Numbered from the stretch's first letter, positions 50,526 to 61,482 are shown. The stretch: 64,000 nucleotides of DNA from a candidate division BRC1 bacterium HGW-BRC1-1 (GCA_002842095.1 PHCB01000001.1:124001-188000), one strand, 5' to 3'. The notes: generated by a model not told the origin, from the sequence alone. Translations and numbers: made by a program.

Positions 50526-51721
50526 GCCTCGCATCCTGCGGTTTTCAGCACCACCGTGCAAATCTCGGCAACCTGCTCGTCGGTCATGCCCGGCCAGAGC
50601 GGCATGGTGATCTCACGTCGTGCAAATTTTTCAGCATGAGGGAGATGAACGGGAGGTTCGTCGCAGGCCTCGCGAATCTGGGCAAAACTCGTGAACTCGT
50701 GCAGGGGCGTGTAGTGATGAGAAGTCTGGATTCCCTGGGCATCACAAGCCGCACGGATGGCATCGCGCAGTTTTTCACTTTCACAAATCAGCGGTGCGAT
50801 ATGTCCGGCGCTGCGGTTCAATTCTTCATCCGATGCCATGGCCATGACCACGCGAGATGTGCCGGCCAGAGTATCCCGATAAAGTCGCAGAAGCTCGCGT
50901 CGCCTTGCATTGCCAGCGTCCAGCTTAGCCAGTTGGGCGATGCCCAGGGCTGCTGTAATCTCGGTGCAACGGTAATTGTGCCCGGCCGACATCACATCGT
51001 AACCATGACGTTTTGCAGCGTGGCGTTCGTAGGTGAGCGCTGTCATGCCGTGGCTGCGTGCCCGCCGCAGCGCAGATGCCAGATCCGCATCGTCGGTCAC
51101 CACCATGCCCCCCTCGCCGGTGGCGAGATTCTTGTTGGAGAAAAACGAAAAGACGCCCGCTTCGCCAATTGTCCCCAAGTGCCGCCCCGATTGAGAAAAC
51201 CCACCCGCCGCATGGGCTGCATCCTCGATGAGCAAGACGCCTTCGCGCCGAGCGAGATCACGAAACGCCTCCGCCCCGGCATCGGTTCCACCGTAATGCA
51301 TCAGCGAAATTGCCGCAACTTTTCCGCGCTGCCGACGCAACTCCCGCACGCAGCTTTCCATGGATAGAAAAGGACGATCAGCGTTTTCAATATCGACCAA
51401 CACCGCCCGCCCGCCCGACACCAGCGCAGCGTTTGCCGTCGCGGTAAAAGTGATGTCGGGCACCAGAAAAACCGGTGGATCATGCGGGCAGACTCCCCGC
51501 TCCTCAACTGCGCGGCACATAGCCCACGCATAAACCAGTTCCAGGCCGCATGTGCAATTGGCCACGGCAACCGCGTGACGCGCCCCGGTGTACTCGGCAA
51601 ACCGCGCCTCAAACTCCTCGGTGCGAGGACCCATGGTCAGCCATCGCGAGCGCAACACGTCGGTCACTGCCCGCTCTTCTTCGGGGCCGTAGTTCAAATC
51701 GCTGAGAGGTATGCGCCACAT
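50522..51721 (-). CDS. DegT/DnrJ/EryC1/StrS family aminotransferase
   Basis: EFEARFAEYTGARHAVAVANCTCGLELVY, LIEDAAHAAGG, GVFSFFSNKNLATGEGGMVVTDD. Confidence 0.9.
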   Translation of the reverse strand: MWRIPLSDLNYGPEEERAVTDVLRSRWLTMGPRTEEFEARFAEYTGARHAVAVANCTCGLELVYAWAMCRAVEERGVCPHDPPVFLVPDITFTATANAALVSGGRAVLVDIENADRPFLSMESCVRELRRQRGKVAAISLMHYGGTDAGAEAFRDLARREGVLLIEDAAHAAGGFSQSGRHLGTIGEAGVFSFFSNKNLATGEGGMVVTDDADLASALRRARSHGMTALTYERHAAKRHGYDVMSAGHNYRCTEITAALGIAQLAKLDAGNARRRELLRLYRDTLAGTSRVVMAMASDEELNRSAGHIAPLICESEKLRDAIRAACDAQGIQTSHHYTPLHEFTSFAQIREACDEPPVHLPHAEKFARREITMPLWPGMTDEQVAEICTVVLKTAGCEA

Positions 51722-51800
51722 AATGTCCTGTGTTGATGCGTTTCATCGGACGCTATGTGCAAGTGTGGTTTGCGGAAAGACATAAACTACCCCACAAACC

Positions 51801-54041
51801 TCAGCGCTCCATGCAGTTCTCCAGTTCCATCAGCACCGCCTGACAATCCACAGGCTTGGCCCCGGCCGCCGGACTACGACGCTTCCAGGTGCCGTCGGGC
51901 TTCAGGTCCCACGAATTGGCCGTGTCGGCCAGCACCACCTCAAGTACCTCCTTCACGAGACGCTTCCGCAGGCCTTCGTCTTCCACCGGGAACATCACTT
52001 CGATGCGACTGAAAAAATTGCGCTGCATCCAATCGCCGGACGACAACCAGACTTCGGCCAAATCCTTGTGTTCGAAATAAAAGATGCGCGTGTGCTCAAG
52101 GAAACGTCCCACCACGCTCATCACGCGGATGTTCTCCGATACACCCGGCACACCCGGTCGCAGGCAACAGATCCCCCTCACCACCAGATCGATTTTCACG
52201 CCAGCCTGACTGGCCCGGTACAGCGCTTCAATAATCTCGGGATCCACCAGCGAGTTCATCTTGCATACAATTCGGGCCTTGCCGCCCCGGCGTGCCGTCG
52301 CCTCCTCGCGGGCTATCATTGCCACGAGTCGCTTGTGCAACTCCTTCGGTGCCGGCACGATGCGCAACCAATCCTGATGCGCCGAAAATCCCGTGAGCAT
52401 GTTGAACAGGTTCGACACGTCCTCGCAGATATCCGGGTTCGCGGTGAACAGACCGAGGTCCGTGTACAGCGCTGCTGTGGTGGGGTTGTAGTTGCCCGTG
52501 GCCAGGTGACAGTAGCGCCGAAGCTGTTTGTCCTTATCCTCGCGCCGCACCACCAGACACGCCTTGCAGTGAGTTTTCAGGCCCACCATCCCGTACACCA
52601 CATGCACACCCTCACGCTCCAACTGGCGCGCCCATTGAATGTTGTTCGCCTCATCGAAGCGCGCCTTCAGTTCCACCAGCGCCACCACCTGCTTGCCATT
52701 GTTGGCAGCCCGGATGAGCGACCTCATGATGGGGCTCTCGGGAGAGGTGCGGTAAAGCGTCATCTTGATGGCCAGCACCTGAGGATCACTCGCCGCCTGA
52801 TCAATGAAATCCATGACCGGCGCAAAGCTTTCATACGGATGATGAACAAGTTGATCGCCACTGCGGATCAGTTCAAACATGTCTTTGGAACGACGCCAAA
52901 CAGGGCGCTGATGGGGTTTGAAAGGCGGATACCGCAATGCTGCGTGACCGGGTAATTTGGTGAGCGCCATGTAATCGGCCAGGCTCAACGGTCCGGTGAT
53001 CGAGACAACATCGCGCTTTTCGATTTCCAACATTTCCCGCAGATAGGTCACGGCATGTTCCGGAGCCTCCGAGCTGATTTCCAACCGAACCACATTTCCC
53101 CACTGCCGCTGTCGCAATTCAGCCTCGATGGACTTGAGCAGATCCTGCACTTCATCCTCGTCGATCTCCAGATCACTGTCACGCGTTACGCGCATCGTGA
53201 AACTGCTGAGGATTTCCGAACCGGCAAAAATCTGAGGCAAATGCAGTGCAATGACATCCCCCAACAAAATAAACCGCGACCGCCCCCTCACACCTTTCAA
53301 CGGAACAAACCGCGGCAAAACCGACGGCACTTCCACGAAGGCATACAGGGGCTTTCTGGCGTTGCCGCCAACCGCGCGGTTCAACAGCAGCACACATAGC
53401 GCCAGGCACTTGTTAGGCAGATGCGGGAACGGATGCGCAGGGTCCACCGCCATGGGCGTCAGGACCGGATAAACCTGTTTGAAAAAATACTTTTTCAGAA
53501 ACTTGACGTCCGCTGCGGTCAGTTTGTTGCGGGGAACAACCTCAATACCCTTCTCCCCCAAAGCTGGTATCAGTTCTTTGGTCAGAATCCGCGATTGTTG
53601 CGCGGTCAATTCTCGCACATGCTTGGTGATGCTTTCCAGCACTTCCTCCGGCGTATGCCCATCGGCTGCCGATTCTCGCGTGCGAGTCCGGATTTGCTCC
53701 AGCACACCCGCCACACGCACCATGTAAAACTCATCCAAGTTCGACGAAAATATGGAAAGAAACTTAACCCGCTCCAGCAGCGGCACGGAAGCCGAACCGG
53801 CCAGCGTCAGCACCCGGGAATTGAAATCCAGCCAGCTCAATTCGCGATTGAAAAAATGATCCGCTGCAAATTTCTTTGTCTCCGGTTGAGCGGAAGTCAT
53901 TTTCCCCCTGGCCGCAGCCTTCACCAGTTTGGTAGCCGTGCGCTTTGGTGCCGGTTTCGTCACTGCTTCTTTGCTTTTAGAGGCGGGTTTTTGAGTTGAA
54001 CCGGCACGCTGATTCTTTGCGGATGATGCTGGGTTGGCCAT
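51801..54041 (-). CDS. ppk1: Polyphosphate kinase 1 with Lys/Ala-rich N-terminal extension
   Basis: FFNRELSWLDFNSRVL, LVHHPYESFAPVMDFIDQAASDPQVLAIKMTLYRTS, YCHLATGNYNPTTAALYTDLGLFTANPDICEDV. Confidence 0.96.
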   Translation of the reverse strand: MANPASSAKNQRAGSTQKPASKSKEAVTKPAPKRTATKLVKAAARGKMTSAQPETKKFAADHFFNRELSWLDFNSRVLTLAGSASVPLLERVKFLSIFSSNLDEFYMVRVAGVLEQIRTRTRESAADGHTPEEVLESITKHVRELTAQQSRILTKELIPALGEKGIEVVPRNKLTAADVKFLKKYFFKQVYPVLTPMAVDPAHPFPHLPNKCLALCVLLLNRAVGGNARKPLYAFVEVPSVLPRFVPLKGVRGRSRFILLGDVIALHLPQIFAGSEILSSFTMRVTRDSDLEIDEDEVQDLLKSIEAELRQRQWGNVVRLEISSEAPEHAVTYLREMLEIEKRDVVSITGPLSLADYMALTKLPGHAALRYPPFKPHQRPVWRRSKDMFELIRSGDQLVHHPYESFAPVMDFIDQAASDPQVLAIKMTLYRTSPESPIMRSLIRAANNGKQVVALVELKARFDEANNIQWARQLEREGVHVVYGMVGLKTHCKACLVVRREDKDKQLRRYCHLATGNYNPTTAALYTDLGLFTANPDICEDVSNLFNMLTGFSAHQDWLRIVPAPKELHKRLVAMIAREEATARRGGKARIVCKMNSLVDPEIIEALYRASQAGVKIDLVVRGICCLRPGVPGVSENIRVMSVVGRFLEHTRIFYFEHKDLAEVWLSSGDWMQRNFFSRIEVMFPVEDEGLRKRLVKEVLEVVLADTANSWDLKPDGTWKRRSPAAGAKPVDCQAVLMELENCMER

Positions 54042-54044
54042 GAT

Positions 54045-55583
54045 TTATAGATCCTCCTCCACCGCTGATAAGGTCTGCTCCCATTCACCCCGCACCGTTA
54101 ACGTGCGCCCAAAAACTTTCTGAAACATTTCGGCTTTTTGAATCACCGCGGACAATTCCAGATCCGCCGGCCGTCGCGCCGAGACAACCATCTCAACCAC
54201 GTCGGCCCGCACGAGCAATCGAACATCCGTCACCAATCGGCGGTGCTGCCGATCCAACGCATCGGCCACTCGCAACATTGCCGCCAATGGCCCCAGCACC
54301 TGCCGCGCCTCATTCGAGAGTGCCAAATACTCAGGATGGGCTTCCAAAGGCAACGCCTTGCGATGATAGCGAACCAGCGCCGCCACCAGCTTCTGATCCG
54401 GCGGCAGCAAACCGGGAATCTCCTCGTTCATCACCAGATAATGGCCGTGCTTGTGGTGACTGCTGTAGCTGATAAACCGCCCGATATCATGCAGCATGGC
54501 GGCAATACGCAGCACACTGCGATGCTCCCCTTTCAGGCCGTGCACATCCACAGTCTGATCAAATATCTCACCGGCCAGATACGTCACGTGCTCTGCGTGG
54601 GCGGCATCGAAACCATATTTCTCGCCAATGCGACGCACCAAAACGTCCTCGGAGTGAACCAGTCCCCCGGTAAGGTCGTCGAGCATTTCCAGTAGCAACC
54701 CGTCGCGCAGTCCGCTGTTCGAAACCGTCACCCGGGCGATGCCGTAATAACGCATAACCCCCCGAAGGATCATCGCTCCCGGCAGAAAAATTTGCGCCCG
54801 TCGAAGATCAATGCCGAACTGCGCTTGCATCTGCTCGTGCGTCATCTCCTGGCCCGCGCGAATCATGCGCTCCAGTTCTTTGAAGCTGACCACTTGATTG
54901 GCCTCGCCGCCCCGGGCCAGTTTCACCTCGAGAATGGATCGCACCACCCCGGCCAGACCCACAACATGAGACCCCCGGGGAACCGCCGGCAGATGGCCTG
55001 CATCCATGGCACTATCCACTGCCGCTTCCAGAACCCCCATCTGACGCTTCGTGGGAGGGTCCGACAATTTAATCATCTGGGCCAACCGCACTGCCCCAAG
55101 GCGCACGCTTTGCAGACCATCCACTTCGAGGTTCACCCGCGTGGTGATCAGCTCGGTGCTGCCGCCGCCGATGTCGATGACCAGGTTGTGCGCGTCCCGC
55201 TGCATCTCGGCGTGCAACCCCCTCGCCACCAGATGCGCTTCCTCGGCGCCGCTGATAATGTCGATATCCCAACCCGTCGCCGCCCGCACGGCTTCCACAA
55301 GCTGGGTGCTGTTGGATGCCTCACGCAATGCGCTGGTCGCCACCACACGACTGCGCTCCACACCCAGGCTTCGCGCCATCGCCGACGCTTCCTCGAAGGC
55401 CGCCACCGTCGCTGCGATATCCTCCGGGGTTACCGATCCTCCACCAAAGGACGATGCGCCGAGACGAATCGGGTATCGGGATTCGAATAAAGTTTTCCGA
55501 AGCGGGCCTCTGAATTCCACCACGCGAACCTTGATGGAATTGCTGCCGATGTCGCCCGCGCACAGACGATGAAGAGGACTCAT
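54045..55583 (-). CDS. ppx: Ppx/GppA family exopolyphosphatase with C-terminal HD-like domain
   Basis: AGDIGSNSIKVRVVE, VIDIGGGSTELI, IAAMLHDIGRFISYSSHHKHGHYL. Confidence 0.9.
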   Translation of the reverse strand: MSPLHRLCAGDIGSNSIKVRVVEFRGPLRKTLFESRYPIRLGASSFGGGSVTPEDIAATVAAFEEASAMARSLGVERSRVVATSALREASNSTQLVEAVRAATGWDIDIISGAEEAHLVARGLHAEMQRDAHNLVIDIGGGSTELITTRVNLEVDGLQSVRLGAVRLAQMIKLSDPPTKRQMGVLEAAVDSAMDAGHLPAVPRGSHVVGLAGVVRSILEVKLARGGEANQVVSFKELERMIRAGQEMTHEQMQAQFGIDLRRAQIFLPGAMILRGVMRYYGIARVTVSNSGLRDGLLLEMLDDLTGGLVHSEDVLVRRIGEKYGFDAAHAEHVTYLAGEIFDQTVDVHGLKGEHRSVLRIAAMLHDIGRFISYSSHHKHGHYLVMNEEIPGLLPPDQKLVAALVRYHRKALPLEAHPEYLALSNEARQVLGPLAAMLRVADALDRQHRRLVTDVRLLVRADVVEMVVSARRPADLELSAVIQKAEMFQKVFGRTLTVRGEWEQTLSAVEEDL

Positions 55584-55623
55584 ATCATTCCCCCGATCGG
55601 TTGGTTCAGGCTGCCATGCGATC

Positions 55624-56016
55624 TCAGGATTGCGGTCGCTCCACCCGCGTTTTCCGAGTGAGGACGAAACCGACACCGACCGCTATAACCACCAAGCCGA
55701 TAGCGATGATCCACACAGGAACTTTGCCGAGGAACCCCATCATGATCCCCCCCGATACCAACATGGAACCCACGGCTATAACCTTGTGCTTCAGGCTCAT
55801 GGAGCGATCGTTCCGCCAGTCTCGGATGGATGGACCAAACCGCGGATGATCGAGCAGCCACCGTTCCAACCGCGGACTCGACCGGGCGAAGCAACCCATC
55901 GCCATCAACATGAAAATGGTTGTGGGCATGACTGGAAGGAAAGCGCCGATTACTCCCAAGGCAACGTTCGTCCAACCCAGTCCCAGAAAAATCCATCGCA
56001 TATGCGGCAGTACCAC
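55624..56016 (-). CDS. DUF454 (YbaN) family membrane protein
   Basis: GLGWTNVALGVIGAFLPVMPTTIFMLMAMGCFARSSPRLERWLLDHPRFGPSIRDWR. Confidence 0.85.
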   Translation of the reverse strand: MVLPHMRWIFLGLGWTNVALGVIGAFLPVMPTTIFMLMAMGCFARSSPRLERWLLDHPRFGPSIRDWRNDRSMSLKHKVIAVGSMLVSGGIMMGFLGKVPVWIIAIGLVVIAVGVGFVLTRKTRVERPQS

Positions 56017-56101
56017 CTCGATCGTTGATACTGTACTTTATCGGGCCCATATCTCTCTGTTCAAGCCGAAATGATGGTTTCCTTTCACCGCGAGGAATTC
56101 T

Positions 56102-57130
56102 TCAATCCACGTGATTACCTTTGTTTCGTGCCCGCGAACCCGACAACTCATCGTCCAGCTTGCGAATATCCGCATCCACCATCAGGCTCACGAGTTCCTT
56201 GAAGGTAACCTTGGGTACCCAACCCAGCTTCTCGCGGGCTTTTGCTGGATCGCCAATCAACAAGTCCACCTCGGCAGGACGCTCGTAGCGCTTGTCCATC
56301 TGCACATACTTTTTCCAATCCATCCCCACGTGTCCGAACGCTTCCTCGAGGAACTCCCGCACGGAGTGGGTTTCACCTGTCGCGATCACGAAATCTTCCG
56401 GCGTCTCATGTTGGAGCATCCGCCACATCGCATCCACGTATTCCTTGGCGTAGCCCCAGTCGCGCCGGGCATCGAGATTTCCCAACGTAATTTTGTCGTC
56501 CAGCCCGGCCTTGATGCGCGCGACGCTTCGCGTAATCTTGCGCGTCACAAACGTCTCACCGCGCCGGGGCGACTCATGGTTGAACAAGATGCCGTTGCAC
56601 GCAAACATGCCGTAGGCCTCGCGATAATTTACGGTCATCCAATAGGCGTAAACCTTCGCAGCACCATACGGGCTGCGCGGCCAGAAGGGCGTGTCCTCGT
56701 TCTGCGGCACGGCCTGAACCTTGCCGAACATCTCGCTGCTGCTGGCCTGATAAAACTTCGACTTCAGCCCCGTTTCGCGGATCGCCTCAAGAATGCGCGT
56801 CGTCCCCAGACCGGTCACGTCGCCCGTGTATTCGGGCACGTCGAAGCTCACCCGCACGTGGCTCTGGGCCGCGAGGTGATAAACCTCGTCGGGCTGGATA
56901 CGGTACAGTATCTGGATCAAGCTCGTCGAGTCGCTGAGGTCGCCGTAATGCCGGAACAGCCTGACACCATTTATCTCGGGGTTCTGATAAAGATGGTCTA
57001 TCCGCTCGGTGTTGAACGTCGAAACACGCCGCACGATGCCATGTACTTCGTAGCCCTTTTCCAGCAGCAACTCCGCCAGATAACTTCCATCCTGCCCCGT
57101 GATACCGGTGATCAGCGCCTTCTTCGTCAC
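56102..57130 (-). CDS. gmd: GDP-mannose 4,6-dehydratase
   Basis: [62 protein letters not shown]-like C-terminus; GTG start at 57130 proposed, ATG 57181 possible. Confidence 0.95.
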   Translation of the reverse strand: MTKKALITGITGQDGSYLAELLLEKGYEVHGIVRRVSTFNTERIDHLYQNPEINGVRLFRHYGDLSDSTSLIQILYRIQPDEVYHLAAQSHVRVSFDVPEYTGDVTGLGTTRILEAIRETGLKSKFYQASSSEMFGKVQAVPQNEDTPFWPRSPYGAAKVYAYWMTVNYREAYGMFACNGILFNHESPRRGETFVTRKITRSVARIKAGLDDKITLGNLDARRDWGYAKEYVDAMWRMLQHETPEDFVIATGETHSVREFLEEAFGHVGMDWKKYVQMDKRYERPAEVDLLIGDPAKAREKLGWVPKVTFKELVSLMVDADIRKLDDELSGSRARNKGNHVD

Positions 57131-57274
57131 AGCCTTGTCCTCATTCCAATCATTATGAGCATTGTTTCCCACATCAATCATGCCAAGGGGCTACTATGCA
57201 ACCCTGCCGTTATGCGTTTGCAAGTCTCTCTCCAATTATCTCCACTTCGAGAGAACCTCCAACGGAGTAAAAAC

Positions 57275-58360
57275 ATGACCGATTCATTGAAGATCCCACC
57301 CGATGCCGTGGAATTTCTGACCGACGACCTGCTGGCCCAGCGCCTTGAGGAACTCACCGCGCTGGCTGCGGATCACCATCACTCCTTCGCAGTCGAAACC
57401 ATCGGACTCTCACGGGGCGGAAGAGCGTTGCACGCCATCACCCTCGGCACGGGGCCACGCCCGGTTGGCATCACCGCTGGTGCCCATGCCGACGAACCCA
57501 CCGGCCCCATGGCCGCCCTGGCATTGGTCCGCTTCCTTCTCACTGCACCCGGAGCCGTGAGCCTCCTTGAACAACACACCTTCCGCATCTGTCCGCAGGT
57601 GAACCCTGACGGGGCCGCTGCAAACGCCGCGTGGTTCCACCTCCCCCTCGCCCCTCTCCTTTATTTCCGCCACGTCGTTCGTGAGCTGCCCGGTGACGAT
57701 GTGGAGTTCGGCTACCCCGACCCCGGGCATATCCACGACGAACCCAATGTCCGCCCCGCCAATCGCGCCGTGGCGGCTTTCCTCGCCCGCGCCAACCATT
57801 ACAGTTTTCACGCTTCGCTCCACAGCATGGCCACCGCCGAAGGAGCATGGTTTCTCATCGGACGCGAGTTCATTTCCACAACCGAGCCATTACGGAAAAC
57901 CCTTGCCGCCCACGCCGTCCGCCTCGGTTTTCCGCTCCATGACACGGAGCGCCAGGGCGATAAAGGCTTCACCCGCATCGCCCCCGGTTTCTGCACGACC
58001 CCGCGCAGCGATGCCATGCGCGACCATTTTCTCGCCCAGGACGATCCCCACACCGCGGGCCTGTTCAAGCTCAACTCCATGGAGTTCGTCCAGCGCCTCG
58101 GTGGAAACCCCTTGGTGATGGTCAGCGAAATGCCCCTCTTCCTCATTGACGCTGCCACACTGCCCGCGCCCGGCGGCACGGCTTACCAGCAGCTGCGCAA
58201 GGAACTGCCTCCGGCCATGGAAGCTTTGCGGTCAGGCGACGAAGCTCCCGCACGCGATCTCATCTCCCGGTACCATGTGAGAACCGTCGACCTGCGAGCC
58301 CACGTGGAGCTTCAGGTGCGCATGGTTATCGAAGCGCTGCAATTTCTGGCTGACGCCTGA
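57275..58360 (+). CDS. M14-like zinc carboxypeptidase family protein
   Basis: TIGLSRGGRALHAITLGTGPRPVGITAGAHADEPTGPMAALALVRFLL; CPQVNPDGAAAN; start ATG 57275 rather than the long upstream ORF extension. Confidence 0.75.
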   Translation: MTDSLKIPPDAVEFLTDDLLAQRLEELTALAADHHHSFAVETIGLSRGGRALHAITLGTGPRPVGITAGAHADEPTGPMAALALVRFLLTAPGAVSLLEQHTFRICPQVNPDGAAANAAWFHLPLAPLLYFRHVVRELPGDDVEFGYPDPGHIHDEPNVRPANRAVAAFLARANHYSFHASLHSMATAEGAWFLIGREFISTTEPLRKTLAAHAVRLGFPLHDTERQGDKGFTRIAPGFCTTPRSDAMRDHFLAQDDPHTAGLFKLNSMEFVQRLGGNPLVMVSEMPLFLIDAATLPAPGGTAYQQLRKELPPAMEALRSGDEAPARDLISRYHVRTVDLRAHVELQVRMVIEALQFLADA

Positions 58361-58375
58361 AACCAACCGCTTCTC

Positions 58376-58915
58376 CTAACGGTCAATTTCCACCATCAGG
58401 GTTTGGCGTCCCCACTCCTTCGTGCGAGCGTGGGAGGGGAAAAATACGTCCAGACGATCCGGACCCTTGATCGCCCCACCGCGGTCCTTCACCACGCCCC
58501 ACCCATATCCGGGAATGTTCATTCGTGTCCCAAAGGGATAATAGTCCGTGTCCGCTGCAATCGTCCCGGTGCGCGGAACCGCTTTCCAGGGCAACAAAAC
58601 CCTCACGGGCGCCATCCACGGACGTTTCACCGTATCCACCGACACCAACCCCGGCTGGGCAGCTACAAGTTGTCCGCCGTTTGCGGTCTTGCCGGTATAC
58701 ACACGCCCCTTATCCGGACCCGCCGAAACGGTGCGATGCCACCGGTCAAGCTTCAGAAACTTCCACGTTCCTCGTTTGTAGCTGTTACATTCGCCACACT
58801 TGCAATAGGCCGTCACCGTCATCTGGCGCTGTTCCGCCTGCGTCAGACAAACATTAAATCCCAGCAAGCACATGATCAAAAGCATCCGAATCGCGCTCTG
58901 TTTCTTCATCATCAA
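58376..58915 (-). CDS. Exported 3D-domain protein (RlpA/MltA-C-like beta-barrel)
   Basis: Signal peptide; MTVTAYCKCGECNSYKRG, GTIAADTDYYPFGTRMNIPGYGWGVVKDRGGAIKGPDRLDVFFPSHARTKEWGRQ. Confidence 0.85.
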   Translation of the reverse strand: MMMKKQSAIRMLLIMCLLGFNVCLTQAEQRQMTVTAYCKCGECNSYKRGTWKFLKLDRWHRTVSAGPDKGRVYTGKTANGGQLVAAQPGLVSVDTVKRPWMAPVRVLLPWKAVPRTGTIAADTDYYPFGTRMNIPGYGWGVVKDRGGAIKGPDRLDVFFPSHARTKEWGRQTLMVEIDR

Positions 58916-59163
58916 GGCTCGCGATCAGCCGGGCTCTGCAGCCCCGCAACATGAACTGTTTGCCACGCCAGAGGCCGTCCACAGGCACGCAAAAACAGCA
59001 CACCGCAGGCCACCGGTGATTCCCTCCTCCAACAATCGCGGCATCCATGCAAGGAGGAAAGGGTGCCTCACAAGCTCCCGCCCCACCACAACCATGCTTC
59101 TCTCTCACTCACTGCACCCCGTGAGAAAATAATGTGCCCTCAAACCCCCTAATCGGATGCACA

Positions 59164-61443
59164 ATGAGTGAAACCCAAACCCTGAACCCTGCCGCGCTAA
59201 ATGCGCTCCAATTAGCCCAACAAGGCACCATCGACACCCTGGATGATGCCTGGCTTGAAATGGTCAACAATGTCCCCCTGACCGCCACTTTTTACGACGA
59301 CTTCTTCCGCGCCATGCGTCGCGCCCACGAAGTCGACAAGGCCCACGAGCTTTGCATCGTCGCCCTGAACGCAATCACCGTCCGGCAGGAATGGTCCGCT
59401 CTGCTCGAAATCGTCGAGACCCTCGGCCGCCGCTGGCCCGCATCCAAAGAACTGCGCCCCTTTGCCAGCAAGGCTCTCAAAGGTGTTTACGCCAGCACCC
59501 CCCAGTTGGGAGCACTGCTGCAAACCTGTCGCGGCATTGCCCTCGATAAACTTTTCGACAACTTCCGCCTGCACCTCAACATGCTACCCGGCGAAGCCTA
59601 CCATCACCACTACTGGGGCCAGGGCATCGTTCAGAATCTCGACCTCGGCGCCGGAAAAATCACGCTGCAGTTTCCCGAGGAAACCAAAACCATCACCCTC
59701 GATTTCCTGCGCAAGCACCTGCGCCACCTGCCCGCTGACTCCTTTCTCGGCATGCGCACCGTGGCACCGGAGAAACTCTCCGACCTCGCCCACGAAGACC
59801 CCTGCGAGGTGGTGAAGCTGGTTCTGCGAAGCGAAGGCGGGCAGATGAAACAAGCCCAGCTCAAGACACTGCTCATCGAGGGCGTTATCGACGAAGACGA
59901 ATGGACGAGCTGGTGGAACCACGCCCGCAAGGCGCTCCAGATCGACCCCCTCGTGGACCTCGACACACGCGGCGGTGCCCACGCGGGACTGGCCCTGCGC
60001 GACAAGCCGCGGACGCTGGATGAAGAAGCTTCCGATATGTTCTTCAGTCCGGAAGCCGACATCGTCCAGCGCATCGGTGCATTGCAGTACCTCGCCGACA
60101 CCCGCCGCACGACCGGCGGCACCGTGGACAATGTTCTTCTGGTCCGCATGGCAAAAGCCCTTGAGGCCGAATACTCGCATCTCCCAACCACGGAAACCGT
60201 GGCCCGCATTCAACACGCGGCGGCTGCCGAAGACCTCCGACAACTTGCCGACGATGACGCCGGCATGGCCGCCTCGGTGCCGTCCCTCGCATCACTGCTG
60301 ACCGACCTGCAGGATTATGAAATCCTACTCGCCATCGAACCCGCCGAGGTTTCGGTCAAGGTTCTGCTGATTCTGCTCGAACGCGACGGCGATCAGGGGC
60401 GCGAGTTCGCGTCTTACATTCTCCCCAAGTCACAGCTTAAACTCGCCCAGGCCATTTGGAAAGAACTCGACGCCGAGCATCACGCCCAAATCGCCGTGCG
60501 CGCCATCCGTACCCTCACCGAGGAACCGCTTGCCAACGCCGAGACTTACTTCTGGGCCGCGCGAAATATTGCCGAGAGCAAATGGGAACATCTCGAAGAC
60601 TATCTCCCCATGTCGCCCTTTGTGTATGACCTCTTCGACAACCTGGAGAACTGGCACCGCATCGTGGAGCGCAATTCGGACGACAAGGCGACCATGGTTG
60701 CCGCGCGTTTTCTGATGCCCAAAATTCGCGCGCTGCTGCAAACCCGCAATTGCTCCGTCATCTGCGCCTGCGTGGAACAGCTTTCTTTCTCTCAGGCTCA
60801 GGACCTCCGCCGCGCCATCCAACTCAGCAATGCATTCACCAACGCGACACGCGAAATGGCCGACAACCAGATCGTGATGACCCGCAAAGACATGCAGGGC
60901 CAGCCCAGCACCGCCAACTCGGGTGCATCCACGGAGACCGATAACATCCACTGCACGCGCCTCGGTCAGAACCGCGCCGTGCGCGAATTGCACGAACTGA
61001 ACACCGTCAAGATTCCGCAAAACGCGAAGGACATCGAAATCGCCCGCGCCGAAGGTGACTTGAAAGAAAACGCCGGTTACCACGGCGCCCGCGACAAGCA
61101 CGTGCTTCTGCTGCAACAGGCCCACGAACTGGGGCACGACATCTCCCGCGCCCGCATCGTGCGCGGCGAAAACGTCAACACCGGTGTCATCGGTTTCGGC
61201 ACGGCCTTTCTCGCCACCAACACCGAAACCGGCGAGCAGGAGAAGTACATCGTCATGGGCCGCTGGGAGTCTGAACCCGACCGCCGTATCTTTTCCTATC
61301 AGGCGCCCTTCATCCAATGCTTCCTCAGCCAGAAAGTTGGCGAGCTTGTGAAAGTGAAAATCGGCGACGGACCCGAAACCACCTACCGGATCGATGAAAT
61401 CACCGACGGCCTGAGCGGAACCGACTACGACCGGGAAGCCTGA
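59164..61443 (+). CDS. GreA/GreB-domain protein with long N-terminal extension (transcript cleavage factor fusion)
   Basis: C-terminal DIEIARAEGDLKENAGYHGARDKHVLLLQQAHELGHDISRARIV...VMGRWESEPDRRIFSYQAPFIQCFLSQKVGELVKVKIG. Confidence 0.85.
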   Translation: MSETQTLNPAALNALQLAQQGTIDTLDDAWLEMVNNVPLTATFYDDFFRAMRRAHEVDKAHELCIVALNAITVRQEWSALLEIVETLGRRWPASKELRPFASKALKGVYASTPQLGALLQTCRGIALDKLFDNFRLHLNMLPGEAYHHHYWGQGIVQNLDLGAGKITLQFPEETKTITLDFLRKHLRHLPADSFLGMRTVAPEKLSDLAHEDPCEVVKLVLRSEGGQMKQAQLKTLLIEGVIDEDEWTSWWNHARKALQIDPLVDLDTRGGAHAGLALRDKPRTLDEEASDMFFSPEADIVQRIGALQYLADTRRTTGGTVDNVLLVRMAKALEAEYSHLPTTETVARIQHAAAAEDLRQLADDDAGMAASVPSLASLLTDLQDYEILLAIEPAEVSVKVLLILLERDGDQGREFASYILPKSQLKLAQAIWKELDAEHHAQIAVRAIRTLTEEPLANAETYFWAARNIAESKWEHLEDYLPMSPFVYDLFDNLENWHRIVERNSDDKATMVAARFLMPKIRALLQTRNCSVICACVEQLSFSQAQDLRRAIQLSNAFTNATREMADNQIVMTRKDMQGQPSTANSGASTETDNIHCTRLGQNRAVRELHELNTVKIPQNAKDIEIARAEGDLKENAGYHGARDKHVLLLQQAHELGHDISRARIVRGENVNTGVIGFGTAFLATNTETGEQEKYIVMGRWESEPDRRIFSYQAPFIQCFLSQKVGELVKVKIGDGPETTYRIDEITDGLSGTDYDREA

Positions 61444-61482
61444 ACCACACCCGTTGGTTTCCCCTAAATTAAGAAGCGCAAA

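Noticed and set aside
56111-57274. Upstream ~390 aa of the 749-aa + strand ORF
   Set aside because: Antisense to gmd. The real M14-like protein starts at ATG 57275 with GGAG upstream; the extension has no domain signature.
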